NCBI GenBank assembly: GCA_029974035.1
Contig: JARKQG010000135.1
Location: forward strand, 1 to 64,000
DNA from: Eubacteriales bacterium
GTDB taxonomy: Bacteria > Bacillota_A > Clostridia > Christensenellales > Aristaeellaceae
Direction of reading: 5' to 3'
DNA length: 64,000 bases
Position numbers and translations under genes: made by a program. The notes beneath the pieces were generated by a model. It did not search any database and had not been told where the DNA came from. It saw only the letters and a program-made list of their open reading frames with translations. Below, in pieces: positions 51,504-60,529 of the stretch; position 1 is the stretch's first letter; the number at the start of each line of letters is the position of its first letter.

Positions 51504-52043
51504 GTGCGGGCGTTATCCGTCATTCTGGGCATTGTGCTCATCGTCGGCGGCGTGGTGTTCATCGCAAGCCCCGGCGCCATGATGTTGGGCGTGGGTTCGC
51601 TGATCGGCCTTTTTATCCTGATTCACGGCGTGGGCTCGCTGATCGGGCACTACCGCTTTCGCGCGCTGGGCGACGGCTGGGGCGTCGCGGGCGCGATCCT
51701 CTCCGTGGTGCTGGGCATCCTTCTGATGACCAGCGTACAGCTTCAGCTGGTCACCAACCTGACGGTCGTGTTCATCGCCGGCATTTGGATGATGGCGGCG
51801 GGCGTGGTGCTGATGGCGACCGCCATCCGCATGTCCCGCTACGCCGTCGCAATGCCCTGGGAGCGGCCGAGCAGGGCCTGGCTGTGGCTGCTGCTGCTGG
51901 GGCTTATCCTGATCATCCTGGGCATCCTGGCCTACGTGCATCCGCTGGCGGGCGTGATGACGATGAGCCTTCTCATGGGCGTATATGTGATCGCCGCGGG
52001 CGTCAACCTGATCGCGCTGGCCTGCTGCCGGTCGGACTGGTGA
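51504..52043 (+). CDS. HdeD/DUF308-family membrane protein
   Basis: The 179-residue protein is almost wholly hydrophobic, with about six membrane segments arranged as repeated pairs (LSVILGIVLIVGGVVFI, GAILSVVLGILLMTS, LLLGLILIILGILAYVHP), typical of DUF308/HdeD. Function in Gram-positives is unknown; E. coli HdeD is linked to acid stress. The GTG has GGGAGGGG 5 bases upstream. It lies 28 bases before the nucleoside phosphorylase gene and may be co-transcribed with it. Confidence 0.85.
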   Translation: MRALSVILGIVLIVGGVVFIASPGAMMLGVGSLIGLFILIHGVGSLIGHYRFRALGDGWGVAGAILSVVLGILLMTSVQLQLVTNLTVVFIAGIWMMAAGVVLMATAIRMSRYAVAMPWERPSRAWLWLLLLGLILIILGILAYVHPLAGVMTMSLLMGVYVIAAGVNLIALACCRSDW

Positions 52044-52071
52044 CGGCGCCGCGGAGTCCGGAGGTTTATCC

Positions 52072-53382
52072 ATGATCAATCCTGTGGATGTCATTCTCAA
52101 AAAACGCGCGGGCCGGGCGCTGACAAAAGAGGAAATCGAGGCCTTCGTCGCCGGATCGGTGGACGGCTCCTTCCGGGAGTACCAGGTTTCCGCGATGCTG
52201 ATGGCCATTGCCATCCGCGGCATGACGGACCGGGAAACCCGGGACCTGACGATGGCCATGGCCCATTCCGGCGAGATGCTGGACCTCTCCGCCATCGCCG
52301 GGCTCAAGGTGGACAAGCACTCCACCGGCGGCGTCGGCGACACCACTACGCTGATTTTGACGCCCCTGGTCGCTGCCTGCGGCGCGAAGGTGGCCAAGAT
52401 GAGCGGGCGCGGGCTGGGGCATACCGGCGGCACGCTGGATAAGCTGGAGTCCATCCCGGGCATGCGGGTGGATCTCACCATCGAGCAGTTTGAGGCGCAG
52501 GTCAACCGCATCGGCTGTGCGGTGATCGGGCAGACCAAGTCCCTCGCGCCGGCGGACAAGCTGTTTTACGCCCTCCGGGATGTGACGGGTACCGTGGATT
52601 CGATGCCGCTCATCGTCTCCTCCATCCTGTCCAAGAAGATCGCGGCGGGCTGCGACGCGGTGGTGCTGGATGTGAAAACCGGCACCGGCGCGATCATGCC
52701 GACGCTGGCAGGTTCCATCGAGTTGGCCCAAAAGATGGTCGCCATCGGCAACATGACCGGGCGACGCTTTTCCGCGCTGGTGACGGACATGGATCAGCCG
52801 CTGGGTATGAACGTGGGCAACGCCCTCGAAGTGGAGGAGGCCATCGACGTGCTTTCGGGCCGCGCGGAGGGCGACCTTCTGGAGGTGTCGCTGATGCTGG
52901 GCGCCTACATGCTGGTGGGCGCGAAGCGCGCCGGGAGCGTCGACGAAGGCAAGGCCATGCTGCGCCGGGCGCTGGCAAGCGGCACCGGGCTGAAAAAGCT
53001 CGCGGAGATGATCAAGGCCCAGGGCGGCGATCCGGAGGTGGCCTACCACCCGGAGCGCCTGCCCCGGGCCAGGAAGTCCATGCTCTTTCGCGCGGAGACG
53101 GGCGGCTTTGTGCGGCGGATGCACGCCGAGCGGATTGGAAACGCCGCCCGGGCGCTGGGTGCGGGCCGCGAGCGCAAGGAGGACGGCATCGACCCCTCCG
53201 TGGGCATCCTGATGAAGGTGCGGCTGGGCGACGGCGTGGCGGTCGGGCAGCCGCTGTGCGAAGTGCGCGCGTCGGAGAAGTCCGACGTAGAGCGGGCGAT
53301 GGCGCTCCTCGCCGGCGCGGTGGAGATCGGCCCGGAGCCCGCGCCCAGGCCGCCGCTGATCCACGCGGTGATCGGGGCCTGA
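52072..53382 (+). CDS. pdp: Pyrimidine-nucleoside phosphorylase
   Basis: The 436-residue enzyme of the thymidine/pyrimidine phosphorylase family splits (deoxy)uridine and thymidine with phosphate. It has DVILKKRAGRALTKEEIEAF, VDKHSTGGVGDTTTL, KMSGRGLGHTGGTLDKLESIPG, SKKIAAGCDAVVLDVKTGTGA and a C-terminal alpha/beta domain. GGAGG precedes the ATG. No deoC or cdd is beside it. Confidence 0.95.
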   Translation: MINPVDVILKKRAGRALTKEEIEAFVAGSVDGSFREYQVSAMLMAIAIRGMTDRETRDLTMAMAHSGEMLDLSAIAGLKVDKHSTGGVGDTTTLILTPLVAACGAKVAKMSGRGLGHTGGTLDKLESIPGMRVDLTIEQFEAQVNRIGCAVIGQTKSLAPADKLFYALRDVTGTVDSMPLIVSSILSKKIAAGCDAVVLDVKTGTGAIMPTLAGSIELAQKMVAIGNMTGRRFSALVTDMDQPLGMNVGNALEVEEAIDVLSGRAEGDLLEVSLMLGAYMLVGAKRAGSVDEGKAMLRRALASGTGLKKLAEMIKAQGGDPEVAYHPERLPRARKSMLFRAETGGFVRRMHAERIGNAARALGAGRERKEDGIDPSVGILMKVRLGDGVAVGQPLCEVRASEKSDVERAMALLAGAVEIGPEPAPRPPLIHAVIGA

Positions 53383-53384
53383 CC

Positions 53385-54614
53385 ATGGACAGGGTTATCC
53401 TGCACTGCGACTGCAATGGATTTTACGCTTCGGTGGAGTGCAAGGACCGCCCGGAGCTTCGCGATGTGCCGATGGCCGTGGCGGGGGACCCGAAGAACCG
53501 GACGGGCATCATTCTGGCGAAAAACGAGCGGGCCAAGGCCTATGGCGTCAAGACCGCCGAAACGGTCTACGCGGCAAAGCGCAAGTGCCCGGCGCTGGTG
53601 CTGGTGCCGCCGCGCCACCGCCGCTATCAGGAGATTTCCCGGGCGGTCAACCGGCTGTACCTCGATTATACCGACCAGGTGGAGCCCTTTGGCATCGACG
53701 AGAGCTGGCTGGACGTGACCGGCTCTCTTTCGCTTTTAAGCACCACCGGGCCGCTCCTGGCGGACGAACTGCGCCGGCGGGTGCGGGAGGAGATCGGCAT
53801 CACCATCTCCGTGGGCGTCAGCTTTTGCAAAATCCTGGCCAAGATGGGCTCGGACCTCAAAAAGCCGGATGCCACCACCGTGCTGACCCGGGAAAACTTC
53901 CGGGAGCGCATCTGGAACCTGCCGGCGGGGGACATGCTGTTTGCGGGGCGATCCACGGTGACGCGGCTGGAGAAGTACGGCATCCGCACCATCGGAGACA
54001 TTGCCCGGGCGGATCGGGAGGACCTCGTTCGTCTGATGGGAAAGGGCGGCGGCCAGCTGTGGGACTATGCCAACGGCCTGGACGACGCCCCCGTGCTGCC
54101 CTTTGACCGGCACGACGAAGTCAAGTCCGTCGGGAACGGCATGACATTCCCGCGGGACCTGACGACGGATGAGGAGATTCGAGCCGCCCTTTCGATGCTG
54201 GCGGACGAGGTGTCCACCCGCATGCGCGCCCACGGCGTCAAGTGTCAGACGGTGGCGGTGCACATCAAGGACCCGGCCATGAAGACCATCTCCCGTCAGA
54301 CCGCGCTCAGGCACCCGACGAGGCTCCAGGCGGAGCTCACCGAGCAGGCGATGCGGCTGGTACGCGCTCACTGGCGCCCGGACGCGCCGGTGCGCGCGCT
54401 GACGCTGACCGCCGCCGGCCTCATCCCGGAAGACGAGGACGCGGCGCAGCTGTCCATCTTCGGGGAGGACGACGAAAGGCGGCGGGAGAAGCTGGAAAAG
54501 CTGGAGGACGCGGTGTACAGGATTCGCAGCCGCTTCGGCCCCGGCAGCATCAAGGTGGGCGCGCCGGACGCGGTGCTGGGCAGAGAGCGCCCGCCGGAGC
54601 CCGGTGACGAATAG
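53385..54614 (+). CDS. dinB: Y-family DNA polymerase (DinB/UmuC type)
   Basis: The 409-residue polymerase has the Y-family start ILHCDCNGFYASVE and the catalytic EPFGIDESWLDVTG. The palm then has ISVGVSFCKILAKMGSDLKKP, a thumb with HhH and a C-terminal little-finger domain. No beta-clamp motif was read with certainty; QLSIFGEDD near the C-terminus fits a clamp-binding QLxIF sequence. The ATG at 53385 is 2 bases after the phosphorylase stop, so it is co-transcribed with a salvage gene. No LexA box was seen nearby. Confidence 0.92.
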   Translation: MDRVILHCDCNGFYASVECKDRPELRDVPMAVAGDPKNRTGIILAKNERAKAYGVKTAETVYAAKRKCPALVLVPPRHRRYQEISRAVNRLYLDYTDQVEPFGIDESWLDVTGSLSLLSTTGPLLADELRRRVREEIGITISVGVSFCKILAKMGSDLKKPDATTVLTRENFRERIWNLPAGDMLFAGRSTVTRLEKYGIRTIGDIARADREDLVRLMGKGGGQLWDYANGLDDAPVLPFDRHDEVKSVGNGMTFPRDLTTDEEIRAALSMLADEVSTRMRAHGVKCQTVAVHIKDPAMKTISRQTALRHPTRLQAELTEQAMRLVRAHWRPDAPVRALTLTAAGLIPEDEDAAQLSIFGEDDERRREKLEKLEDAVYRIRSRFGPGSIKVGAPDAVLGRERPPEPGDE

Positions 54615-54627
54615 CGCGGCCGGACGG

Positions 54628-55383
54628 TCACGCCCACTGTCCGTACAATTCGCGCATCCAGCCGCGCACGTCCATGCCGTAGGCGGCGGCGAGGTTTTCG
54701 TCGGACAGCGCGGCCCTTGCCTCGCCGCGGGCGATGATCTCGCCCCGGTTCATCAAAATGGCCTCGTCGCCCCAGGCGCGGGCCAGGCTGAGGTCGTGGA
54801 CCACGGACACCACGGAGCGCCCCGTGTCCCGCACCCAGCGCCCGATCAGATGAAACACCTCTTTTTGATAGGCCAGGTCCAGGTGATTGGTGGGCTCGTC
54901 CAGGAGCAGCAGCTCCGGGTCCTGGGCCAGCAGCTGCGCCAGAAATGCCCGCTGCAGCTCGCCGCCGGACAGCGTCAGCACGGAATGGTCCCGCAGCGCC
55001 GCCATGCCCGTGGCATGAAGCGCCCGCTCCACCTGGGTTTCATTGTCCGCGCCGGGTTCGGAAAACGGCCCGCCCCGGTAGGCGTAGCGGCCCAGCCGCA
55101 CCACCTGGTCCACCGTGAAGGCATAGCCAACCGAATGGTTCTGCGCCAGAAGGCCCAGTTTTCGGGCCAGCGCGGCGGGCCTCAGCCGCGAAAGGTCCGT
55201 GCCGTCCATGAAGACCGCGCCCTCGCAGGGGATCATCTGCGCGATGGCGTTCAGAAGCGTGGACTTGCCCGCGCCGTTGGGGCCGACGATCATCAGCCAC
55301 CGCCCCGAAGGCAGGATAAGCGAGGCGCGGTTGACCACCGTCAGCCTGCCGTAGCGAACCGTGACATCCCGTACATCCAGCAT
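54628..55383 (-). CDS. btuD: B12-type ABC transporter ATP-binding protein
   Basis: The 251-residue ATPase has Walker A GPNGAGKST, the LSGGELQRAFLAQ signature, Walker B LLLLDEPTNHLDLA and the H-loop VVHDLSLA. It belongs to the FecE/BtuD family. The ATG directly follows the permease stop. Its place in a riboswitch-controlled unit with BtuC and BtuF homologues points to corrinoid import. It converges on dinB, with 13 bases between the stops. Confidence 0.92.
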   Translation of the reverse strand: MLDVRDVTVRYGRLTVVNRASLILPSGRWLMIVGPNGAGKSTLLNAIAQMIPCEGAVFMDGTDLSRLRPAALARKLGLLAQNHSVGYAFTVDQVVRLGRYAYRGGPFSEPGADNETQVERALHATGMAALRDHSVLTLSGGELQRAFLAQLLAQDPELLLLDEPTNHLDLAYQKEVFHLIGRWVRDTGRSVVSVVHDLSLARAWGDEAILMNRGEIIARGEARAALSDENLAAAYGMDVRGWMRELYGQWA

Positions 55384-56403
55384 TCAGCGCACCCTTCTGG
55401 TCTTGAAAAAGATGTAGACAAAGGCGATCGAGCCGACGAAGGACGTGATCACGCCGATGGGCAGTTCCAGCGGCTTCAATAGTACGCGGCTCAAAAGATC
55501 CGCCAGCATCAGGAACACGCCTCCGGCGAACATCGAGGCGGGCAGCAGCCTGCGGTGATCGGGCCCCACCACCATCCGGGTCATGTGGGGCACCACCAGG
55601 CCCACAAAGCCGATGGTGCCGCCCACGGAAACGCTGACGCCGATCAGCGCCGAAACCGCGATCAGCACCCATCGCTTTACGCGCCGCACATCCACGCCCA
55701 CGCTCTTTGCGTTTTCCTCGCCCAGCGCGAAGGCGTTGAGCTCGTTCGCATACCGCAGGATCACCGCGCCGAAGGCCGCCAGCGCCGCCAAAAGCCACGC
55801 GGCGTCCCGGGCGGAGCTGCCTGAAAGGGAGCCCATCGTCCAGAACATGATGGAGCGGACCTTTTCACCCGAAAAAGTCACGATCAGGCTGATGATCGAG
55901 TGGGCGAACATGGTGAAGATCACGCCCACCAAAATGATCGTGTTGGTGGACAGCGTGCCGTCCAGCCGCGCCGCCAGGCCCATGATCAGCGCCAGCGAAC
56001 CGAAGGCGAAGGCCACCGCCATCAGGCTGGTGGCGCCGCCGGCGAGGCCCGGGATCGTCAGCCCCAGCGCGATGGCGAGCGTCGCCCCCAGCGACGCGCC
56101 CGCCGACACGCCAAAGGTGGATCCGTCGGCCAGCGGGTTGCGCAATAGTCCCTGCATCGCGCCGCCGGCCAGCGACAGCATCGCGCCGGCGAGCATCACC
56201 GAAACCACCCGGGGCAGCCGGACGTTCACGATGATCGAGGCGTTCATGCCGCCCTCGAGACCCAGGATGGCCCGGAGCGACTCCAGCGGCGGCACGTAGA
56301 CGCTGCCCGCGCCCACGCAGAATAAGAGCGTCGCCAGCGCCGCCGCCGACATCAGCGCGTATTGGAGGGGGGAAAACCCCGGGCGGGGCTTCCTAATCGC
56401 CAT
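55384..56403 (-). CDS. btuC: B12-type ABC transporter permease
   Basis: The 339-residue FecCD/BtuC permease has about ten membrane segments and family blocks LPRVVSVMLAGAMLSLAGGAMQGLLRNPLADGSTFGVSAGA and GFVGLVVPHMTRMVVGPDHR. The ATG overlaps the end of the binding-protein gene by 11 bases and lacks a clear ribosome site, so translation is probably coupled. Confidence 0.92.
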   Translation of the reverse strand: MAIRKPRPGFSPLQYALMSAAALATLLFCVGAGSVYVPPLESLRAILGLEGGMNASIIVNVRLPRVVSVMLAGAMLSLAGGAMQGLLRNPLADGSTFGVSAGASLGATLAIALGLTIPGLAGGATSLMAVAFAFGSLALIMGLAARLDGTLSTNTIILVGVIFTMFAHSIISLIVTFSGEKVRSIMFWTMGSLSGSSARDAAWLLAALAAFGAVILRYANELNAFALGEENAKSVGVDVRRVKRWVLIAVSALIGVSVSVGGTIGFVGLVVPHMTRMVVGPDHRRLLPASMFAGGVFLMLADLLSRVLLKPLELPIGVITSFVGSIAFVYIFFKTRRVR

Positions 56404-57283
56404 AGGCGAAGTCGCAAAGATCCTGTGCCGCCTCGGTCAGCCGGGGGCCGGGCCGGGTCATGGCGTTGGAGTCCGCGGTGAGAATCCTGCCGTTTTTGAC
56501 GGCGGAAACATCCGCCCAACCGGCGCGGGCGGAGATCTCCTCGGCGGGCGTTGGGCCGTCGCCAAAGTACATCGTGACGGTGACGATCAGGTCCGGATTC
56601 CGGGCGATGACCTGTTCCTGCGAGATCTCGGCCCAGCCGTCCACATCGGCAAAGATGTTTTCAAGGCCCAGCATTTCGGCCAGCTCGTTCATGAAGGTGC
56701 CCTTGCCGGCGGTCCAGAGTCCGTACTCCAGCGGCGACACCTCAAAATATACCGTGCTGGGCGCCGCGTTTTCGGGCACCTTGGCTATAACCGCGTCAAA
56801 GGAGGCGCGCATGCCGTCGACGAGCGCCTGGGCCTCGTTTTCCCTGCCCACCGCCTGGCCGATGCCCGCGATCGCCTGGTAGACGCCGGCGATGTCGGTC
56901 GCCTCGGTGACGAACACCGGCACGCCCGCCTGCTCGATGGCCTCCACCTGCTCCATCGGCTGCGCCATGGAGCTCATGAGCACAATATCCGGCTTGAGAG
57001 CCAGGATTTCTTCGATGTTCGTGTTGCCGCCGGAGCCCAGCACCGGCGCCGCCAGCGCTTCCTCCGGATAGTCGCAGTACTCGCCGCGGCCCACCAGGCT
57101 TTCGCCCGCGCCCAGCGCGAACAAAATTTCACACTCGGCGGCGGACAGCGCCGCCACGCGCCCGGCCGGCTCGGCCAGCGTGTGCTGGCGGCCCAGCATG
57201 TCGGTGGACTGGATTTCCGCCACCGCGCCCAGCGACAACACCAGCATCAGCGCGACAATCAGCGACAAAACCCTCTTGAACAT
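56393..57283 (-). CDS. btuF: B12-type substrate-binding protein
   Basis: The 296-residue protein begins with a signal peptide (FKRVLSLIVALMLVLSLGAVA) and has the PeripBP_2 fold: DMLGRQHTLAEPAGRVAAL, LVGRGEYCDYPEEAL, PDIVLMSS and the helical backbone. No lipobox cysteine is visible, again odd for a Gram-positive binding protein. The start at 57283 has GGGAGG 7 bases upstream. Cobalamin is the best substrate guess because a B12 riboswitch lies directly in front. Confidence 0.9.
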   Translation of the reverse strand: MFKRVLSLIVALMLVLSLGAVAEIQSTDMLGRQHTLAEPAGRVAALSAAECEILFALGAGESLVGRGEYCDYPEEALAAPVLGSGGNTNIEEILALKPDIVLMSSMAQPMEQVEAIEQAGVPVFVTEATDIAGVYQAIAGIGQAVGRENEAQALVDGMRASFDAVIAKVPENAAPSTVYFEVSPLEYGLWTAGKGTFMNELAEMLGLENIFADVDGWAEISQEQVIARNPDLIVTVTMYFGDGPTPAEEISARAGWADVSAVKNGRILTADSNAMTRPGPRLTEAAQDLCDFAYGD

Positions 57284-57314
57284 GGTGATTCCTCCCATCG
57301 ATGTGATAAAATGC

Positions 57315-57346
57315 GGAAAACAAAAACCCCTCCATGCTTCGGAGGG
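57315..57346 (-). terminator. Riboswitch expression-platform terminator
   Basis: On the minus strand CCCTCC (57346-57341) pairs with GGAGGG (57333-57328), followed by a T-rich tract (57326-57317). It lies between the cobalamin aptamer and the btuF start, so it is the expected transcription-attenuation element. Confidence 0.85.
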
Positions 57347-57349
57347 ATG

Positions 57350-57560
57350 TCAATCAAACCCAGCCCCAGGAGCATACAAAGCGCACCAGGTCTCCCGGCT
57401 TGGCCTCATCCTACTCGGACGCCTTCCCGCCCATCGGGCGGTGGCAAAAAGTCCTTTCGTCCGCTTTACGGTTACTGGGATAGCCCGGAATTCTCATCCG
57501 CGTTCCCTCGGCGTTTCCGCCGGCACTTTCGTGCGTTTGCGCTGGCTATTCACTTGAAAA
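57350..57560 (-). promoter_or_regulatory. Cobalamin (AdoCbl-type) riboswitch
   Basis: The minus-strand leader of the importer shows the conserved cobalamin-riboswitch elements in order: GCCAC (57445-57441), GGGAAGG (57428-57422), GGATGAGGCC, and the B12 box AAGCCGGGAGACCTGGT (57401-57385). An intrinsic terminator follows at 57346-57315. High cobalamin should fold the aptamer and stop transcription of btuF, btuC and btuD. Exact borders are approximate. Confidence 0.93.
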
Positions 57561-57561
57561 A

Positions 57562-57590
57562 AGTGTATCATAAAGGTGTGTGCGCGTCAA
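57562..57590 (-). promoter_or_regulatory. Candidate promoter of the B12 importer
   Basis: On the minus strand TTGACG (57590-57585) and TACACT (57567-57562) are 17 bases apart, placing the transcript start just before the riboswitch. Confidence 0.55.
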
Positions 57591-57617
57591 GGCACACGTC
57601 AAAAAGGGGGTACGATG

Positions 57618-58013
57618 ATGATCGAAATTGGGATCAAGGGGTGCGCAGAAGCGCGCGTCGAGTACGGAAACACCGCTGAGGCGATGGGCAGCGGCGATTG
57701 TCCGGTGTTTGCCACGCCCGCAATGGTGGCGCTGATGGAAAAAGCCGCCAGCCACTCTGTCGCGCCGCATCTTGCGGAGGGGGAGACCACCGTGGGGGTG
57801 TCGCTGAACATCCGGCACAGCGCGGCCACGGTCCTTGGGGGCGCTGTGCGCGCGGAGAGCGAGCTCGTCGAGGCCGATGGGCGCAGGCTTTTGTTCCGGG
57901 TGACCGCCTTTGACGCCGCCGGGGAGATCGGCGAGGGAGAGCACGCCCGGGCCATCGTAAACCGAAAAAAATTCCTGGATCGCGCCGGCCGGCGGGAGCC
58001 GCAAACGGTTTGA
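57618..58013 (+). CDS. FlK-like hot-dog thioesterase
   Basis: The 131-residue protein resembles fluoroacetyl-CoA thioesterase-type hot-dog proteins: a catalytic Thr in FATPAMVALMEKAA with the nearby Glu, SVAPHLAEGETTVGVSLNIRHSAATVLG with the His, and a closing ARAIVNRKKF strand. Relatives hydrolyse small acyl-CoAs; the natural substrate here is unknown. ATG at 57618 (or 57615) follows GGGGG. It is divergent from the B12 importer and followed by a strong terminator. Confidence 0.85.
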   Translation: MIEIGIKGCAEARVEYGNTAEAMGSGDCPVFATPAMVALMEKAASHSVAPHLAEGETTVGVSLNIRHSAATVLGGAVRAESELVEADGRRLLFRVTAFDAAGEIGEGEHARAIVNRKKFLDRAGRREPQTV

Positions 58014-58032
58014 CCCGGGCGCTTCGCGAGAG

Positions 58033-58073
58033 AGCGCGTTCCCGGCAAAACACCGCCGGGAACGCGCTTTTTT
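58033..58073 (+). terminator. Intrinsic terminator after the thioesterase gene
   Basis: Arms 58033-58046 and 58055-58068 form a perfect 14-bp stem with an 8-base loop, followed by six Ts (58068-58073). It stands between convergent genes. Confidence 0.92.
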
Positions 58074-58080
58074 GGTCGCG

Positions 58081-58881
58081 TCAGGATTCCGCCGGGCGGA
58101 TGCTGACCTCGCCCGCGCACAGCATAAGCGTGCCCTTCTCCGTGTCCACGATCAGCCGGCAGTCGTCGTCGATGGACCTGGCCAGCGCGGTAAAGCGCTC
58201 CTCGCCCAGCGTCACCGCAACGCGCCTGCCCACCACCAAGGAACGGGCGCGGTAGCCGGCGAGAAACGCGCGCGCCTCAAGATTCCGGTAGCCGTAAAAG
58301 CCCTCCAGTATGAGCGCGGCGAGGCGCGCCCGGGCATCCTCCGGCGCCTTTTCCGGGTACACCGCCCCCGCGATGTCTTGTAGCGCCTCCGGAAAGCCGC
58401 CCGGCGGCGGGGCGAGGTTGACGCCAATGCCCAGCACCGCCGACTCGAGCCGGCCGTCCGCGCCGACGACGCCCTCCGTCAGGATGCCGCAGACCTTTTT
58501 TCCATCCCAAAACACATCGTTGACCCACTTGATTTGCGCCGACCGCCCGGCCAGGCGCTCCAGAGCCTCGGCCACCGCCACCGCGGCCGCGGCGGTGATC
58601 AGCGCCGAATCGGCCGCCTTCACCGCGGGCCTCAGAAGGATGCTCATGTAAAGACCCGTACCCTCCGGCGAAAAAAACGCCCGACGCATCCGCCCCCGGC
58701 CGGCAGTCTGCCTGTCGGCGATGACCACGAGCCCCCCCGGCGCTTTGTCGCGGGCGGCGGCCCGGATTTCATCGTTGGTGGAGGGGCATTCTGCCAGCGT
58801 CCGGACCCGGTAGAAGCCGCGGGACGCGCCCAGCCGGTCCGTCACGGCTCGGGCGGAAAGATTGGAGATGGCGGCGTTCAT
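58081..58881 (-). CDS. birA: Biotin-[acetyl-CoA-carboxylase] ligase
   Basis: The 266-residue enzyme attaches biotin to AccB via biotinyl-AMP. It has ECPSTNDEIRA, the biotin/ATP loop TAGRGRMRRAFFSP, IKWVNDVFWDGKKVCGILTE and a C-terminal SH3-like domain. It lacks the N-terminal DNA-binding domain of bifunctional BirA, so it should not repress biotin genes. The start at 58881 has GGGGTG upstream; a longer open frame exists but lacks a site. It likely serves AccB at 11329. Confidence 0.93.
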   Translation of the reverse strand: MNAAISNLSARAVTDRLGASRGFYRVRTLAECPSTNDEIRAAARDKAPGGLVVIADRQTAGRGRMRRAFFSPEGTGLYMSILLRPAVKAADSALITAAAAVAVAEALERLAGRSAQIKWVNDVFWDGKKVCGILTEGVVGADGRLESAVLGIGVNLAPPPGGFPEALQDIAGAVYPEKAPEDARARLAALILEGFYGYRNLEARAFLAGYRARSLVVGRRVAVTLGEERFTALARSIDDDCRLIVDTEKGTLMLCAGEVSIRPAES

Positions 58882-58910
58882 CCGATCACCCCGGTCAAAA
58901 ATCTTTTGAA

Positions 58911-60290
58911 TCACGCCTGCGTGAGAAACGCCCTCAGCGCCCGCAGGGTTTCGTATAGGTCCGCCTTGCTGACGATTTCCCAGGGCGCGTGCATGGACAA
59001 TACCGGAAGCCCGGCGTCCAGCACCTCCATGCCGTATTGGGCGCACATGTGGGCGATGGTTCCGCCGCCGCCCTGATCCACCTTGCCCAGTTCCGCCGTC
59101 TGGAAGCACACCCCCGCGCGCTCGAAGATGCCCAGCACCCTGGCCACAAATTCGGCGTTTGCGTCGTTGGTGTCGTATTTTCCACGGGAGCCGGTGTACT
59201 TGTTGAGGCTCACGCCGCGGCCCAGAAACGCCGCGTTTTTCTTTTCGTAGGCCTCGGGGAATTTGGGGTCATAGGCGGCGCTGACATCGCAGGAGAGCAT
59301 GCGGCTGCCCGCCAGCGCGCGCCGCGCCGCCAAGGATCCGCCCCCCTGAAGGTGGACGAGCTCCGCCACCGCGTTTTCCAGCGTCCGCGCCTGCATGCCG
59401 GTGGCGCCCACGCTGCCGATCTCTTCCTTGTCGGTCAAAATGGCGCACAGCGTGCGCTCCGGAATGCCGGGCGCGCCTGTCAGCGCCTCAAAGGATGCAA
59501 AGGCGCAGCTGCGGTCGTCGTGGCCATAGGCCATGATCATGCTGCCGTCCAGCCCGAAGTCCCGCGCCCTTCCGGCGGGCACCAATTCCAGCTCGGCGGA
59601 CAGGAAGTCCTTCTCCTCGACGGCGTATTTTTCCCTCAGGACCTTCAGGACGTACGCCTTCACGGGCTGCTTCTCCTCACCGGCCAGGGGACGGGAGCCG
59701 ACGATCACATCCATCGCCTCGCCCTCGATGAGCGCGGCGGCCTTCTTGTCCAGCTGATCCTTGGAAAGGTGTGCCAGAAGGTCCGATATGCCCAGCACCG
59801 GCTCGTCCGCGCCTTCCCCCACGGAGATGGAAAGGACCGAGCCGTCGGTTTTGGCCACCACGCCGTGCAGCGCCAGCGGCGTGGAGAGCCATTGATATTT
59901 TTTGATGCCGCCGTAGTAGTGGGTATCCAGGCTGCACAGTCCCTCCTCCTCAAACAGCGGATTCTGCTTAACGTCCAGCCGCGGCGAATCGATGTGGGCG
60001 CCCACCAGGTTCATACCTTCCTCCAGCGGCGCCCTTCCGATCAGAAACAGCGCGAGTGTCTTGCCCATGGTGAGCTGCATCAGTTTGTCACCGGGGCGAA
60101 GCGGCGCTCCGGATCGGACCGCTTCCGCAAGCGGCCGGAAGCCGCGGGCCTCGGCCTCCCGGAACATATGGGCCGCGCACTCGCGCTCGGTCTTGCCCGC
60201 GTCCAGAAACGCGCGGTAGCGCGCACTCAGCATTTCGACGTCGGCGAGGTCCGCCTCGGAATAGGTCAGCCAGGCATTTTTCGGCTCCAT
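58911..60290 (-). CDS. apeB: M18-family aspartyl-type aminopeptidase
   Basis: The 459-residue metallopeptidase has the zinc-binding GAHIDSPRLDVKQNPLFEEEG, DTHYYGG, YGHDDRSCAFASFEAL, TDKEEIGSVGATGMQ and MHAPWEIVSKADLYET near the C-terminus. M18 enzymes trim N-terminal acidic or hydrophobic residues of peptides in the cytosol. AAGGAGG lies 6 bases before the ATG at 60290. It shares the strand with birA, 29 bases upstream of it. Confidence 0.94.
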   Translation of the reverse strand: MEPKNAWLTYSEADLADVEMLSARYRAFLDAGKTERECAAHMFREAEARGFRPLAEAVRSGAPLRPGDKLMQLTMGKTLALFLIGRAPLEEGMNLVGAHIDSPRLDVKQNPLFEEEGLCSLDTHYYGGIKKYQWLSTPLALHGVVAKTDGSVLSISVGEGADEPVLGISDLLAHLSKDQLDKKAAALIEGEAMDVIVGSRPLAGEEKQPVKAYVLKVLREKYAVEEKDFLSAELELVPAGRARDFGLDGSMIMAYGHDDRSCAFASFEALTGAPGIPERTLCAILTDKEEIGSVGATGMQARTLENAVAELVHLQGGGSLAARRALAGSRMLSCDVSAAYDPKFPEAYEKKNAAFLGRGVSLNKYTGSRGKYDTNDANAEFVARVLGIFERAGVCFQTAELGKVDQGGGGTIAHMCAQYGMEVLDAGLPVLSMHAPWEIVSKADLYETLRALRAFLTQA

Positions 60291-60529
60291 GCGTGCCTCC
60301 TTGAAGATGCGTATTCTGCCCAAACGCTTCCATAGTATCACCCGGGCGGAGGCGAGGCAAGCGCGCGGCGGCTTTTTCACGAAAACGTCATTTTTGGCGT
60401 GGTTGGGCGGTCAGGCGGCGTGTCTTGGGAAAAACGCATGATAATGTTAAGAAATTCAATGGAACGAACGCGCGCGGGCCGTTACAATGGAATAAGACGC
60501 GGCTGCGGCCGCCACAGGGAGGAAATACC

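Noticed and set aside
53256..53384. Longer N-terminus for the Y-family polymerase
   Set aside because: The upstream frame lies inside the nucleoside phosphorylase gene and is Arg-rich; the ATG at 53385 starts exactly at the conserved family N-terminus.
60450..60475. GAACGCGCG sequence before the UroD-family gene as a third LexA box
   Set aside because: It lacks the second GTTC half-site, so it does not form the palindrome.
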